Part shown: piece after piece, positions 8,698 to 17,582 of the stretch | How the letters are laid out: the number at the start of each line of letters is the position of its first letter | How positions within the stretch are numbered: position 1 is the stretch's first letter | DNA from: Variovorax sp. S12S4 | Lineage (GTDB): Bacteria > Pseudomonadota > Gammaproteobacteria > Burkholderiales > Burkholderiaceae_C | Reading direction: 5' to 3' | Length of the DNA stretch: 64,000 nt | Assembly (NCBI RefSeq): GCF_023195515.1 | Contig: NZ_JALPKR020000002.1 | Span: 1,403,001-1,467,000, forward strand | Notes under the pieces: model-generated | The model's database searches: none | What the model was told of the DNA's origin: nothing | What the model saw: only the letters and a program-made list of their open reading frames with translations | Program-made: the position numbers and the translations under genes

Positions 8698-9888
8698 CTA
8701 GTTCTCCCCAAACTTGCGCCGATACAGCACGTCGAACACAACAGCCACGATCAGCACCTGCCCGATGATCACCATGCGCTTGCCGATGGGGACGTCGAGC
8801 AGCAGCATGCCGCTGTCGAGCGACTGCATGATGAGCGCGCCCAGCACCGAGCCGAAGATCGAGCCGGTACCGCCCGCGAGTGCGGTGCCGCCGATGACGG
8901 CCGCCGCGATCACGTACAGCTCCATGCCGGTGCCCAGCGAGTTGGTGCCGGCATTGAGGCGTGCAATCGACACGATGGCCGCCACCGTGACCAGCACCGC
9001 GAGCAACGCGAACAGCATCAGCGTGACGCGCTTCACCGGAATGCCCACCAGCGCCGCCGCATCGGGGTTGCCGCCCATCGCGAAAACGTAGCGACCGAAG
9101 CGCGTGCGGTGAACGATGAACGAGAGCACGATAGCCACCACGGCCCAGATCAGCACCGGAATCGGCAGGCCCTGCGGCGCGTCCTTAGAGGCAATCTGGT
9201 AGTTGTTCATGACCGCCGCGAAGACGAACACCACGGCTGCGGGCACCGCCGTCAGCAGCACCTCCATCCACAGCGGCTCGTTGGGCATTTCATGATGGGC
9301 GCGGGCGCGGCGCTTCTGCAGCATGCGGGCGAACAGCACCAGTGCCACGAAAGCAGCGATAGCCCAGGTTGCCGTGGTGCCAATGCCGCCGTCGTAGCCT
9401 CCGCCGAGCCTCTGAAAGAACTCGTCGTTCACCGGCTGTGTCTTGCCGTCGGCCACCAGGAAGGCTGCGCCGCGAAACGACATCAGGCCGCCCAGCGTGA
9501 CCACGAACGACGGTACGCCCAGCATGGCGGTGAGCCAGCCCTGGTAGATGGACACCAGCAGCGCCACCGCAAGGCCCGCCAGGCAGGCCGTGGGCCACGA
9601 CCAGCCCGAGGTGTATTGCAGGTAGGCGATCAGCACGCCGACGAAGCCCATGACGGAGCCCACCGAGAGGTCGATGTGGCGCGCGACGATGACCAGCACC
9701 ATCACCGTCGACACGATGCCCACCACGGCCGTCTGCTGCGCCACGTTGTAGAGGTTCTCGGGCGAAAGAAACACGCCGCCGGACATCACGTTGAAGACCA
9801 CGCCCATCGCGATCAGCAGCACGCTCATCAACAGCAGCCGCAGGTCGACGCCGGTGCGCCGCCACCAGCCTGGTGTTTGGTTGCTCAT
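8698..9888 (-). CDS. Sugar ABC transporter permease (XylH/FrcC type)
   Basis: A 396-residue inner-membrane permease of the BPD_transp_2 family (CUT2 sugar porters). About ten hydrophobic helices are visible, with characteristic segments VVGIVSTVMVLVIVARHIDL near the N-terminus and ALAGGTGSIFGSVLGALIM near the C-terminus. A longer central loop (KRRARAHHEMPNEP) separates the halves, as in XylH. The start at 9888 lies where the hydrophilic N-terminal tail begins. It forms the channel for the 10022 binding protein and 7606 ATPase. Confidence 0.9.
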   Translation of the reverse strand: MSNQTPGWWRRTGVDLRLLLMSVLLIAMGVVFNVMSGGVFLSPENLYNVAQQTAVVGIVSTVMVLVIVARHIDLSVGSVMGFVGVLIAYLQYTSGWSWPTACLAGLAVALLVSIYQGWLTAMLGVPSFVVTLGGLMSFRGAAFLVADGKTQPVNDEFFQRLGGGYDGGIGTTATWAIAAFVALVLFARMLQKRRARAHHEMPNEPLWMEVLLTAVPAAVVFVFAAVMNNYQIASKDAPQGLPIPVLIWAVVAIVLSFIVHRTRFGRYVFAMGGNPDAAALVGIPVKRVTLMLFALLAVLVTVAAIVSIARLNAGTNSLGTGMELYVIAAAVIGGTALAGGTGSIFGSVLGALIMQSLDSGMLLLDVPIGKRMVIIGQVLIVAVVFDVLYRRKFGEN

Positions 9889-9930
9889 TTTTTTTGTGCC
9901 CTCTCGAAGGTACAGGTGTGCGGCAGCTCT

Positions 9931-9968
9931 CCGGCCGGGCCCGCGGGCCGGCCGGCGCAGTGCTGCGC
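9931..9968. other. Two GC-rich hairpins between binding protein and permease genes
   Basis: Hairpin one pairs CCGGCC (9931) with GGCCGG (9950) around the palindrome GGCCCGCGGGCC with one bulged G. Hairpin two is GCGCAG-TG-CTGCGC at 9955-9968. There is no T-run, so it is not a classical terminator. In ABC operons such structures commonly keep binding-protein mRNA in excess over membrane subunits. That role is inferred. Confidence 0.5.
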
Positions 9969-10021
9969 CGATCAACAGCGAGCGGTTGTGCTCGCAGCCG
10001 TCGTTGTTGCTGCTGTTGTCA

Positions 10022-11044
10022 CTACTTGCAGGCCGCGGGCGCGCTGGCCGCCGGAACGCCCTTGCAGAGCTCGTCCTTCTTGATCCAGCCGGCCTTCACG
10101 ACCACGTCGAGGTTGTCGCGCGTGACTGGCACCGGCGTGAGCAGGCGCGACGAGAGCGAGATCTTCTTCGGCCCGGAATTCCAGGGCGCGGCCTTTTCGA
10201 CCGGCTTGCCTTGCGACAGTGCGATGGCAGCGCTGGCGGCCTCGCGTCCGAGCTCGCGCGAGTCCTTGAAGATGGTGGCGGTCTGCGTGCCCAGTGCAAT
10301 GCGGTTGAGCGCCGCAAAGTCGGCGTCCTGGCCCGACACCGGAATGCCGCGCAGGCCCTTGGCCGTGAGCGCGGCCACCGCACCGCCGGCGGTGCCATCG
10401 TTCGCTGCCACCACCGCGTCGACCTTGTTGCCGACCTTGGTGAGGATCTGCTCCATGTTCTTTTGCGCGACCTCGGGCTTCCAGCCTTCGGTGTATTCGT
10501 CGCCGACGATCTTGATGTCGCCCTTCTTCACGGCGGCGTCCAGCACCTCCTGCTGGCCCGCACGCAAAAAGTCCGCGTTCGGGTCGCTCGGCGAGCCCTT
10601 GATGATCACGTAGTTGCCCTTGGGCTTGACCTTGAACACCTCGCGCGCCTCCATGCGGCCGACCTCGACGTTGTCGAACGTGATGTAGAAGACGCCGGGC
10701 GCTTCGATCAACCGGTCATACGCCACCACGGGCACCTTCTGGCGCGTGGCCTTGGTGATGGCGGGCAGGATCGCGTCCTTGTCCATCGCAAGCACGATGA
10801 GCGCCTTGGCCCCCTTGGACATCAGCCCCTCGATATCGCCCAGCTGCTTTTCAGGCGAACCACCCGCATCGGCGCTGATGTACTTGGCGCCGAGCTTCTC
10901 GAGCTGGGCCTTGATGGCAGCCTCGTCCGTCTTCCATCGCTCTTCCTGGAAGTTGGACCAGCTCACGCCGACCACGGTCTGGGCCAATGCGCTCACTGCG
11001 GTGAGGCCGAAGGCCATGGCGGCCAAGGTGTGCTTGAGTTGCAT
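10022..11044 (-). CDS. xylF: XylF-type pentose ABC transporter substrate-binding protein
   Basis: A 340-residue periplasmic binding protein with a signal peptide ([21 protein letters not shown]) and a two-lobed Peripla_BP fold. Segments such as [10 protein letters not shown] and [12 protein letters not shown] match the D-xylose-binding branch (XylF). It is first in the operon with permease, ATPase and ROK repressor, all on the minus strand. Xylose is the best guess. The symbol rests on family resemblance; another pentose is possible. Confidence 0.82.
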   Translation of the reverse strand: MQLKHTLAAMAFGLTAVSALAQTVVGVSWSNFQEERWKTDEAAIKAQLEKLGAKYISADAGGSPEKQLGDIEGLMSKGAKALIVLAMDKDAILPAITKATRQKVPVVAYDRLIEAPGVFYITFDNVEVGRMEAREVFKVKPKGNYVIIKGSPSDPNADFLRAGQQEVLDAAVKKGDIKIVGDEYTEGWKPEVAQKNMEQILTKVGNKVDAVVAANDGTAGGAVAALTAKGLRGIPVSGQDADFAALNRIALGTQTATIFKDSRELGREAASAAIALSQGKPVEKAAPWNSGPKKISLSSRLLTPVPVTRDNLDVVVKAGWIKKDELCKGVPAASAPAACK

Positions 11045-11092
11045 CGATGTCTCTCCTGTGGTGGTGCCCGGCGAAAACGCCGTGTAAGAAAT

Positions 11093-11119
11093 TAGTTAGT
11101 TTGAAGGGCGAACTAACTA
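11093..11119. promoter_or_regulatory. ROK/XylR-type operator candidate upstream of xylF
   Basis: TAGTTAGTT-N9-AACTAACTA is a perfect 9-bp inverted repeat about 50 bp upstream of the xylF start. It resembles the TTAGTTTGTTT-type operators known for XylR ROK repressors. The rest of 11045-11287 is AT-richer and must hold the operon promoter, but no single box is convincing. Confidence 0.6.
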
Positions 11120-11287
11120 TCCCATTGGTGTTGGGCCAAGGTCATCCGGGAATTCCCGATAAGCCTGGTTTCAAAGTGCAAGGCGGCTGCAAAGCATTGA
11201 AGAAATCGATGCTCAGCAACGAGATATATCGTTTTCGGTTATGAGGCTCGCTGCTTAAAGTTTGCCCACCTTCAACTCCCAGCTGCG

Positions 11288-11728
11288 ATGTCCGCCATGA
11301 ACGCTCCCCACGAAAGAATCCCTTTTCACCTGGCTTTTCCGGTCCGCGACATTGCCGAAGCGCGTGCGTTCTATGGCAATCTGCTCGGATGCCCCGAGGG
11401 CCGCAGTGCGCCCGAATGGGTCGACTTCGATTTCTACGGCCACCAGATCGTGGCGCACCTCGCCCCCGACGAATGCGGCCACAAGGCCAGCAGCGCGGTG
11501 GACGGGCACGACGTGCCCGTGCGCCATTTCGGCGCCATTCTTCCAATGGACAGGTGGCAGGCCATGGCCGACAAGCTCGTCGCGCGGCAAACCAGGTTCG
11601 TGATCGAGCCCTACATCCGCTTCAAGGGCGAGCCGGGCGAACAGGCAACGATGTTCTTTCTCGACCCCTCGGGCAACGCCATCGAAATGAAGTCGTTCGC
11701 GAATCTGGATTCGCTGTTCGCCGTTTGA
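11288..11728 (+). CDS. VOC-family (glyoxalase/dioxygenase fold) protein
   Basis: A 146-residue protein with one vicinal-oxygen-chelate domain: [20 protein letters not shown] at the start, and GHQIVAHL and [14 protein letters not shown] with metal-ligand candidates His and Glu. This short subfamily is usually annotated as glyoxalase-like without known substrate. The start at 11288 is uncertain because a second ATG at 11297 is equally plausible and no clear ribosome-binding site is seen. The next gene starts 14 bp downstream, so they may be cotranscribed. Confidence 0.8.
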   Translation: MSAMNAPHERIPFHLAFPVRDIAEARAFYGNLLGCPEGRSAPEWVDFDFYGHQIVAHLAPDECGHKASSAVDGHDVPVRHFGAILPMDRWQAMADKLVARQTRFVIEPYIRFKGEPGEQATMFFLDPSGNAIEMKSFANLDSLFAV

Positions 11729-11742
11729 GAAAGAAGCGCCGC

Positions 11743-12654
11743 ATGAAAACTCCTTTGCTCATCGCGAGCGCCGCTGCTGCGGCTCTGCTGCTTTCGACGG
11801 CGAACGCTTCTGCGCAAACCGACACCTTGAAGAAGATCAAGGAATCCGGTGCCATCACCATGGGCGTGCGGGACGCTTCGGGCGCCATGTCCTTCACGCT
11901 CGGGCCAGGCAGCTACACGGGCTTTCATGTCGAAGTCTGCGAGCGTGTCATCGCGGACATCCGAAAGGCGCTGCAGCTCGAAAAGATCAATGTGAAGTAC
12001 CAGCTGGTCACGCCGCAGAACCGCATTGCCCTGGTGCAGAACGGAACGGTCGACATCGAGTGCGGCACCACGACCAACAACACGGCGCGGCAGAAAGACG
12101 TGGCGTTTGCGCCCACGCTCTACGTCGAAGGAGTTCGCATCGCCGTCAAGGCAGCTTCCGGCATTGCTTCCCCGGCCCAGCTTGCCGGCAAGGCCGTGGC
12201 CGCGACAACGGGCACCACGTCTGTGCAAATCCTGCGAAAGCTCAAGCGCGATGGTGCGGGCGAAATTGCGGAGGTGCTGGCCAAGGACAACAGCGAGGGC
12301 TTCCTGCTGCTCGAATCGGGCCGCGTGGACGGCTTTGCGGCCGATGGCCAGATTCTTGCCACGCTGATCTCCAAGAGCAGGGAGCCGGCGCAGTACAGGC
12401 TGCTCGACCAGGTGCTCAGCGTGGAGCCGATTGCAATCATGCTTCCGAAGGGCGACGCGGCATTCAAGAAGCTCGTCGACCAGAGCGTGGTGTCGCTCGC
12501 CAGGAGCGGAGAGGCCGCGCGCATCTACGACAAGTGGTTTGTGCAGCCTATTCCGCCCCACAACTCGAAGGTCGGCCTGCCGGCAAGCGCACTGACCAAG
12601 GCCGCTTGGGCGAACCCGACCGACAAGCCGATGGAAGAGTACGAGGCGCGGTAA
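11743..12654 (+). CDS. Amino-acid-type ABC transporter substrate-binding protein (GltI-like, orphan)
   Basis: A 303-residue periplasmic protein with a signal peptide cleaved near NASAQ and a class 3 (SBP_bac_3) fold: TLKKIKESGAITMGVRD, GFHVEVCERV, and DIECGTTTNN as the ligand region, as in glutamate/aspartate receptors. No permease or ATPase gene is adjacent, so it either docks onto a transporter encoded elsewhere or serves as a sensor. It is followed by a LysR regulator gene and an E1 pair in the same direction. Confidence 0.85.
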   Translation: MKTPLLIASAAAAALLLSTANASAQTDTLKKIKESGAITMGVRDASGAMSFTLGPGSYTGFHVEVCERVIADIRKALQLEKINVKYQLVTPQNRIALVQNGTVDIECGTTTNNTARQKDVAFAPTLYVEGVRIAVKAASGIASPAQLAGKAVAATTGTTSVQILRKLKRDGAGEIAEVLAKDNSEGFLLLESGRVDGFAADGQILATLISKSREPAQYRLLDQVLSVEPIAIMLPKGDAAFKKLVDQSVVSLARSGEAARIYDKWFVQPIPPHNSKVGLPASALTKAAWANPTDKPMEEYEAR

Positions 12655-12721
12655 CGGGTCGATGCATGGCTCCGAGCGATGAGTCGTTGAACCGGGCATC
12701 GATTCTTGAGATGCTCGGGCC

Positions 12722-13609
12722 ATGATCAACGAGCTCAGAACCTTCATTGCCGTGTGCCGACACGGCACGTTTGCCGCCGCGGGCGAGCGCATCGGCCTGA
12801 CGCAATCGGCCGTCAGCAGCCAGATCAAGCGGCTCGAAGAGGCGTTGGGATTCGAGCTCTTCGACAGGACGGGCCGGTCGGCCACCTTGAACGCGGCGGG
12901 CGAGACGACGCTGACACGCGCGGAAGAAATCTGCACGCTCTATGCAAAGCTCGGCGAACTGCCGGAGGAAGCCGCCCATGGCGGACTGCTGCGGATCGGC
13001 GCCATCGCCTCGACCCAATCGACGCTGCTCGCGCGGGCGCTTGCCAGCCTGCGCAAGGAGCTTCCGCAACTTCGCGTGCATGTGTCGCCCGGCGTGTCGA
13101 TGCGGCTGATGGACGACCTGGACGCCGGTGTCATCGACGCGGCGGTGATCATCAGGCCGCCCTTCGGCATTCTTCCGGACCTGACGTGGCAATCGCTGGT
13201 GCATGAGCCGTACGTGCTCATTGCACCCAGGAAAATGCCGGGGAAAGACTGGCGCACCCTCATCCAGGAGCAACCGTTCCTGCGCTACGACCGCGCATCG
13301 TTCGGCGGACGCATGGTGGAACGGTTCCTGCGCCGCGAAGGCATAGTGGTCAACGACTCGATCGAGCTCGACGAAATTCCGGGGCTCATCCACATGACAT
13401 CGAAGGGGCTGGGCGTTGCCCTGGTGCCGCTGGTCGAGGCGCACCTTCCGCTGCCTGCGAGCGTTCGCGTGCTCTCGCTCGGCGAGCTCACGTTCTACAG
13501 GGAGGTGGGCCTTCTCCAACGAAAGCCGCGAGCCAGTCCGCCCATCGTGGGACGGCTCGCGCAGTGCCTGCAAGAAGCGGCCGAGGCAACCGAGACGCGT
13601 CGGGGGTAA
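12722..13609 (+). CDS. LysR-family transcriptional regulator
   Basis: A 295-residue LTTR with an N-terminal winged HTH (residues 1-60, TFAAAGERIGLTQSAVSSQI) and a C-terminal periplasmic-binding-like effector domain. It starts 67 bp after the receptor gene and is followed 74 bp later by the E1 alpha gene in the same direction rather than divergently. A role in controlling the flanking receptor or E1 genes is a guess from location. Confidence 0.88.
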   Translation: MINELRTFIAVCRHGTFAAAGERIGLTQSAVSSQIKRLEEALGFELFDRTGRSATLNAAGETTLTRAEEICTLYAKLGELPEEAAHGGLLRIGAIASTQSTLLARALASLRKELPQLRVHVSPGVSMRLMDDLDAGVIDAAVIIRPPFGILPDLTWQSLVHEPYVLIAPRKMPGKDWRTLIQEQPFLRYDRASFGGRMVERFLRREGIVVNDSIELDEIPGLIHMTSKGLGVALVPLVEAHLPLPASVRVLSLGELTFYREVGLLQRKPRASPPIVGRLAQCLQEAAEATETRRG

Positions 13610-13683
13610 GCCCCGTGCCGAAGGCTTGTCACGCTTGATACCATTTTTTCCCATGCGCCCGCATCACCGGCGCTGGAGACAAA

Positions 13684-14718
13684 ATGGTTTCGAGCAATTC
13701 AAACGCCACGCCAGAAATCATCGGCAAGGCGCTGTACCGCACCATGGTCCGCATCCGGGCCTTCGAGAACGCCGCCGAAGCGGCGAGCCAGGGTGGCGTG
13801 AGCGCCTATGGCCAGCAGGCCGCCGGTTCCGCCAAGGTGCGCGGGCCGCTGCATCTTTCAACCGGACAAGAGGCGGTGCCGGCAGGCGTGTGCGCCCATC
13901 TGCGCGTGAGCGATTACCTCACCTCCACGCACCGCGGCCACGGCCACACGCTGGCGAAGGGCGCTGACCTGGTCCGCATGATGTGCGAGCTGTTCGGCAA
14001 GGCCACGGGCTTCAACGGCGGCAAGGGCGGCTCGATGCACATTGCGGACTTTTCGGTCGGCATGCTCGGCGCCAACGGCGTGGTGGCGGCCGGCCTGCCG
14101 ATTGCCGTGGGCGCCGCACATGCGCAAAAGGTGCTCAAGAAAAACGGTGACATCACGGTCTGCTTTTTCGGCGACGGCGCAATCAACCGCGGCCCCTTTC
14201 TCGAGGCGCTGAACTGGGCGCGCGTGTACGACCTGCCGGTGCTCTTCGTCTGCGAGGACAACCGCTGGAGCGCCACCACCGCAAGCGGGCCGATGACGGC
14301 GGGCGAGGGTGCATCGGCGCGTGCTGCCTCCATGGACATTGCAGCTACGCAGGTCGATGGCAACGATGTGTTCGCGGTGCATGAAACCGCTGCGCGACTG
14401 GTGCGCGAAGTGCGCGACGGCGGCGGGCCGCGCCTGCTGCATGCGCTGACTTACCGGGTGAAGGGGCATGTCTCGGTCGACTTGGCGGCGTACCGCGATC
14501 CGGCCGAACTCGCGGCGGCGCTCGAAACCGATCCGATTGCACGGGCACGCGGACACCTGTTGTCGCACGGCGTCAGCGCTGCCACGCTCGACGCGATTGA
14601 AAACGCTGCCCGCGATGAAGTCGATACCGCCCTGGCCATTGCCGATGCGGCACCCTGGCCCGACGCCACCGCCGCTTTCAGCGACGTGCAGAACATCGGA
14701 GCCGGCCAATGGCACTGA
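13684..14718 (+). CDS. Thiamine-diphosphate 2-oxoacid dehydrogenase E1, alpha subunit
   Basis: The 344-residue alpha subunit of a heterotetrameric E1 (acetoin, pyruvate or branched-chain 2-oxoacid dehydrogenase type). The ThDP/Mg2+ motif runs from GDGAIN (163-168) to N193 in CEDN, and the conserved HRGHGH loop is near residue 83. It overlaps the beta subunit gene by 10 bp. No E2 acyltransferase or E3 gene is in the neighbourhood, so the complex borrows these from elsewhere or the E1 acts independently. Acetoin dehydrogenase (AcoA) is the closest-looking family, without certainty. Confidence 0.88.
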   Translation: MVSSNSNATPEIIGKALYRTMVRIRAFENAAEAASQGGVSAYGQQAAGSAKVRGPLHLSTGQEAVPAGVCAHLRVSDYLTSTHRGHGHTLAKGADLVRMMCELFGKATGFNGGKGGSMHIADFSVGMLGANGVVAAGLPIAVGAAHAQKVLKKNGDITVCFFGDGAINRGPFLEALNWARVYDLPVLFVCEDNRWSATTASGPMTAGEGASARAASMDIAATQVDGNDVFAVHETAARLVREVRDGGGPRLLHALTYRVKGHVSVDLAAYRDPAELAAALETDPIARARGHLLSHGVSAATLDAIENAARDEVDTALAIADAAPWPDATAAFSDVQNIGAGQWH

Positions 14719-15674
14719 ACAAGGATTTGAGCTACTCCGAAGCCGCGGTGCTCGCGGTTCAACGCGAAATGGAAGCCGATGCACGCGTGGTGGTGCTCGG
14801 CGAAGACGTGGGCCGCGGCGGCATCTTCGGCCAGTACAAGGGGCTGCAGCAGACCTTCGGCGCCGAGCGTGTGATCGACACGCCGATCAGCGAGGCCGCG
14901 ATCATGGGTGCCGGCGTGGGCATGGCACTCGCAGGCCTGCGCCCGGTGGTCGAGATGCGCGTGGTCGACTTTGCGCTGTGCGGCATGGATGAGCTGGTGA
15001 ACCAGGCTGCCAAGAACCGCTTCATGTTCGGCGGACAGGGCCGGGTGCCGCTGGTGGCGCGCATGCCGGGCGGCATCTGGGACGCTTCGGCCGCGCAGCA
15101 TTCGCAGTCGCTCGAAGCGTGGTTCGCGCACCTGCCGGGCGTGGTGGTGGTCAGCCCTTCGACGCCGCAGGACAACTACAGCCTGCTGCGCGCCGCCCTG
15201 CAGTGCGGCGATCCGGTGGTCTACATCGAGCACAAGACGCTGTGGGGCCTGCGCGGTAACGTGGACGAAGACATGGCCGTGCCGCTTGGCAAGGCGCGGC
15301 GCGTACGCGAAGGCAACGCGATCACGATCGTGAGCTGGAGCAAGCAGGTGCAGGCATGCACAGCCGCCTGCGATGCGCTCTCGGCCGAAGGCATCGAGGC
15401 CGACCTGATCGACCTGCGCACGCTCTGGCCGTGGGACCGCGAGACGGTGCTTGCTTCTTGCGCGCGCACGCAGCGGCTGCTGGTGATGCACGAGGCGGTG
15501 CAGGTGGCCGGCTTCGGTGCCGAGATTGCGGCCAGCGCCGCCGAAGCCACCGGGTGCCGCGTGGCGCGGCTCGGCGCGCCGCGCATTCCGGTCGGCTATG
15601 CGCCGGTGCTCGAAGCGCAATCGCGCGTCGACGCCGAAGCCGTGGTGGCGGCCGCGAAAAAACTGCTGGGCTGA
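14709..15674 (+). CDS. Thiamine-diphosphate 2-oxoacid dehydrogenase E1, beta subunit
   Basis: The 321-residue partner of the preceding alpha subunit, translationally coupled by a 10-bp overlap. It has the Transket_pyr domain (GEDVGRGGIFGQYKGLQQTF, DTPISEAAIMGAGVGMAL) and the C-terminal transketolase domain (VHEAVQVAGFGAEIAA). Together they would decarboxylate a 2-oxoacid and transfer the acyl group to lipoyl-E2. The gene ends 34 bp before a convergent SDR gene. Confidence 0.88.
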   Translation: MALNKDLSYSEAAVLAVQREMEADARVVVLGEDVGRGGIFGQYKGLQQTFGAERVIDTPISEAAIMGAGVGMALAGLRPVVEMRVVDFALCGMDELVNQAAKNRFMFGGQGRVPLVARMPGGIWDASAAQHSQSLEAWFAHLPGVVVVSPSTPQDNYSLLRAALQCGDPVVYIEHKTLWGLRGNVDEDMAVPLGKARRVREGNAITIVSWSKQVQACTAACDALSAEGIEADLIDLRTLWPWDRETVLASCARTQRLLVMHEAVQVAGFGAEIAASAAEATGCRVARLGAPRIPVGYAPVLEAQSRVDAEAVVAAAKKLLG

Positions 15675-15708
15675 TGCCGGGCCCTGAGGGACCCATCAGT
15701 TCAGCCGT

Positions 15709-16472
15709 TCAGGCCGCGAAGCCGCCGTCGATGTTCAGGCTCGCGCCCGTCACAAAACCGGCCTCGGGGCTGGCCAGGTACGCCACCATGCCTGCAATTT
15801 CTTCGGGATGCGCATGGCGGGCGAGCGCCATCAGGCCGTGCATGGCGGCGGCGTTCGGGCCGTCGACCGGGTTCATGTCGGTGTTGACCGGGCCGGGCTG
15901 CACGTTGTTGACCGTGATGCCGCGCGGGCCAAGGTCGCGCGCGAGGCCCTGCACCAGCCCTTTCAGCGCCGACTTGCTCATGGCATAGGCGCTGCCGCCG
16001 GGCCAGGGCATGCGCTCGGCGTTGGTGCTGCCGATGTTGATGATGCGGCCGCCTTCGCCCATGTGGCGCGAAGCCGCCTTGGCCGCGACGAACACGGCGC
16101 GCACGTTGATGTCGAGCGTCTTGTCGAAGTCCTCGAGCGAAAAGTCGTCGAGGCTGCCGCCGAGGAACACGCCGGCGTTGTTCACCAGCACGTCGATCTT
16201 GCCGAACGTGCGGGCCGCTTCGTCGATACCGGCGGTGAGCGCGGCGGCATCGGCGCTGTCGATCTTCAGCGCCAGTGCGCGGCCGCCTTCGGCTTCGATG
16301 CTGCGCGCGAGTTCTTCGGCCGGAGCGCTGGAGCTGGCGTAGCTGAAGGCCACTGCGGCGCCGTCGCGAACCAGGCGGCGCACGATGGCGGCGCCGATTC
16401 CGCGCGAACCGCCGGTGATGAAAGCGACCTTGCCGGCCAGGACGGGAGTGGTGGGTTGGGGGTGGAGGCCAT
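15709..16472 (-). pseudogene. SDR-family oxidoreductase, frameshifted near its start
   Basis: A classical short-chain dehydrogenase: TGGSRGIG nucleotide-binding motif, NNAG, the catalytic Ser in NIGSTN, and YAMSK. ATG 16472 (preceded by AGGAAACAAC) is out of frame with this body. Adding one C to the C5 tract (G5 at 16458-16462 on the plus strand) gives MASTPQPTTPVLAGKVAFIT and 254 residues, the usual SDR length. As sequenced, the only start in the main frame is a GTG at 16383, which would lose the Rossmann glycines. Probably a sequence error. Divergent from a LysR gene. Confidence 0.8.
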
Positions 16473-16557
16473 GTTGTTTCCTGCAGTTGTGAAGTGGAAG
16501 ACCTTCAGTGTCAGGATTTCATTACCCTCGCGGTAGCCGTCAATTGGTGCAATCAAA

Positions 16558-16574
16558 TTCAACCATTGGTTGAA
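16558..16574. promoter_or_regulatory. Palindrome between SDR and LysR genes
   Basis: TTCAACCA-T-TGGTTGAA is a perfect 17-bp palindrome, 9 bp ahead of the LysR start and about 85 bp upstream of the SDR start. This is a typical place for an LTTR to repress itself and control the divergent gene. Confidence 0.5.
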
Positions 16575-16583
16575 AATGAGCGA

Positions 16584-17510
16584 ATGGAACCGCTCAATCA
16601 CCTCGATTCTTTTGTCCAGAGCGCGGAAAGCGGCAGCTTCTCGGCCGCCGCCCGAAGGTTGGGGCTCACGCCCGCGGCGGTCAGCAAGAACGTTGCCCGG
16701 CTCGAAGCGCGCCTGGGCGTCAGGCTGTTTCAGCGCAGCACGCGCCGCCTCACGCTGACGGAGGGCGGCGAGCGGTTCCTGGGGCAGATCGGCGGGGCGC
16801 TCGCAACGCTGAAAGACGCGGTGGCCGATGTCTCGAAGGACGACGGCCAACCGGCCGGCACGCTGAAGGTGAGCATGGGCCAGGCGTTCGGCCGCGAGCA
16901 TGTCTTGCCGCTGATGGGCGAGTTTCTTGCGCGCTACCCGTCGATCCTGCCCGACTGGCATTTCGACAACCAGCAGGTGGACCTGGTGGGCGAGGGCTTC
17001 GACGCGGCCATTGGCGGCGGCATCGAGCTGTCGCCCGGCATGGTGGCGCGCGAGCTGGCGCGCATTCACGTGGTGGCGGTGGCCGCCCCGGGGTACCTGG
17101 CGGGCCGCACGCTGCCCGGCCATCCAGCCGAGTTGGCGCAGTTCGATGCGCTGCTGCGCCGTTCTTCGCCGACAGGCCGGCTGCGCAGCTGGACGCTGCA
17201 GCACGCCACCGGCGACCAGACCACGGTGGAGCTGCCCCGGCCGCGCGCGATCTTCAACGACCCGGAAGCAATTGCACATGCCGCGCTGATGGGTCTGGGC
17301 GTGGCCATGCTGCCGATGCCGTTCGTCGAGCGGGGGCTGCGTACCGGCGATCTGGTGCGCCTGCTGCCCGAGTGGCATTTCGATGCGGGCGCGGTCTGGA
17401 TTTATTTCCCGAGCAAGAAGCTGCTGCCGGCCAAGACGCGGGTGTTCATCGACTTTGTGCTGGAGCGCTTTCGCCGCGAGCGCTTCGCCGAGCGGATGCA
17501 GGTGGCCTAA
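16584..17510 (+). CDS. LysR-family transcriptional regulator
   Basis: A 308-residue LTTR beginning MEPLNHLDSFVQSAESGSF, with HTH residues about 17-36 (FSAAARRLGLTPAAVSKNVA) and an LTTR effector domain. Start 16584 is preferred over upstream in-frame codons because the conserved HTH begins there. Divergent from the SDR at 15709-16472, the typical arrangement for an LTTR and its target; the shared 17-bp palindrome supports this. Confidence 0.88.
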   Translation: MEPLNHLDSFVQSAESGSFSAAARRLGLTPAAVSKNVARLEARLGVRLFQRSTRRLTLTEGGERFLGQIGGALATLKDAVADVSKDDGQPAGTLKVSMGQAFGREHVLPLMGEFLARYPSILPDWHFDNQQVDLVGEGFDAAIGGGIELSPGMVARELARIHVVAVAAPGYLAGRTLPGHPAELAQFDALLRRSSPTGRLRSWTLQHATGDQTTVELPRPRAIFNDPEAIAHAALMGLGVAMLPMPFVERGLRTGDLVRLLPEWHFDAGAVWIYFPSKKLLPAKTRVFIDFVLERFRRERFAERMQVA

Positions 17511-17582
17511 CCGGCATACCCGGCGCGCCACCGGGGTTTTTACCCGCGACGCACCATGCCCTTCACCTGTACAAACGCGCGC

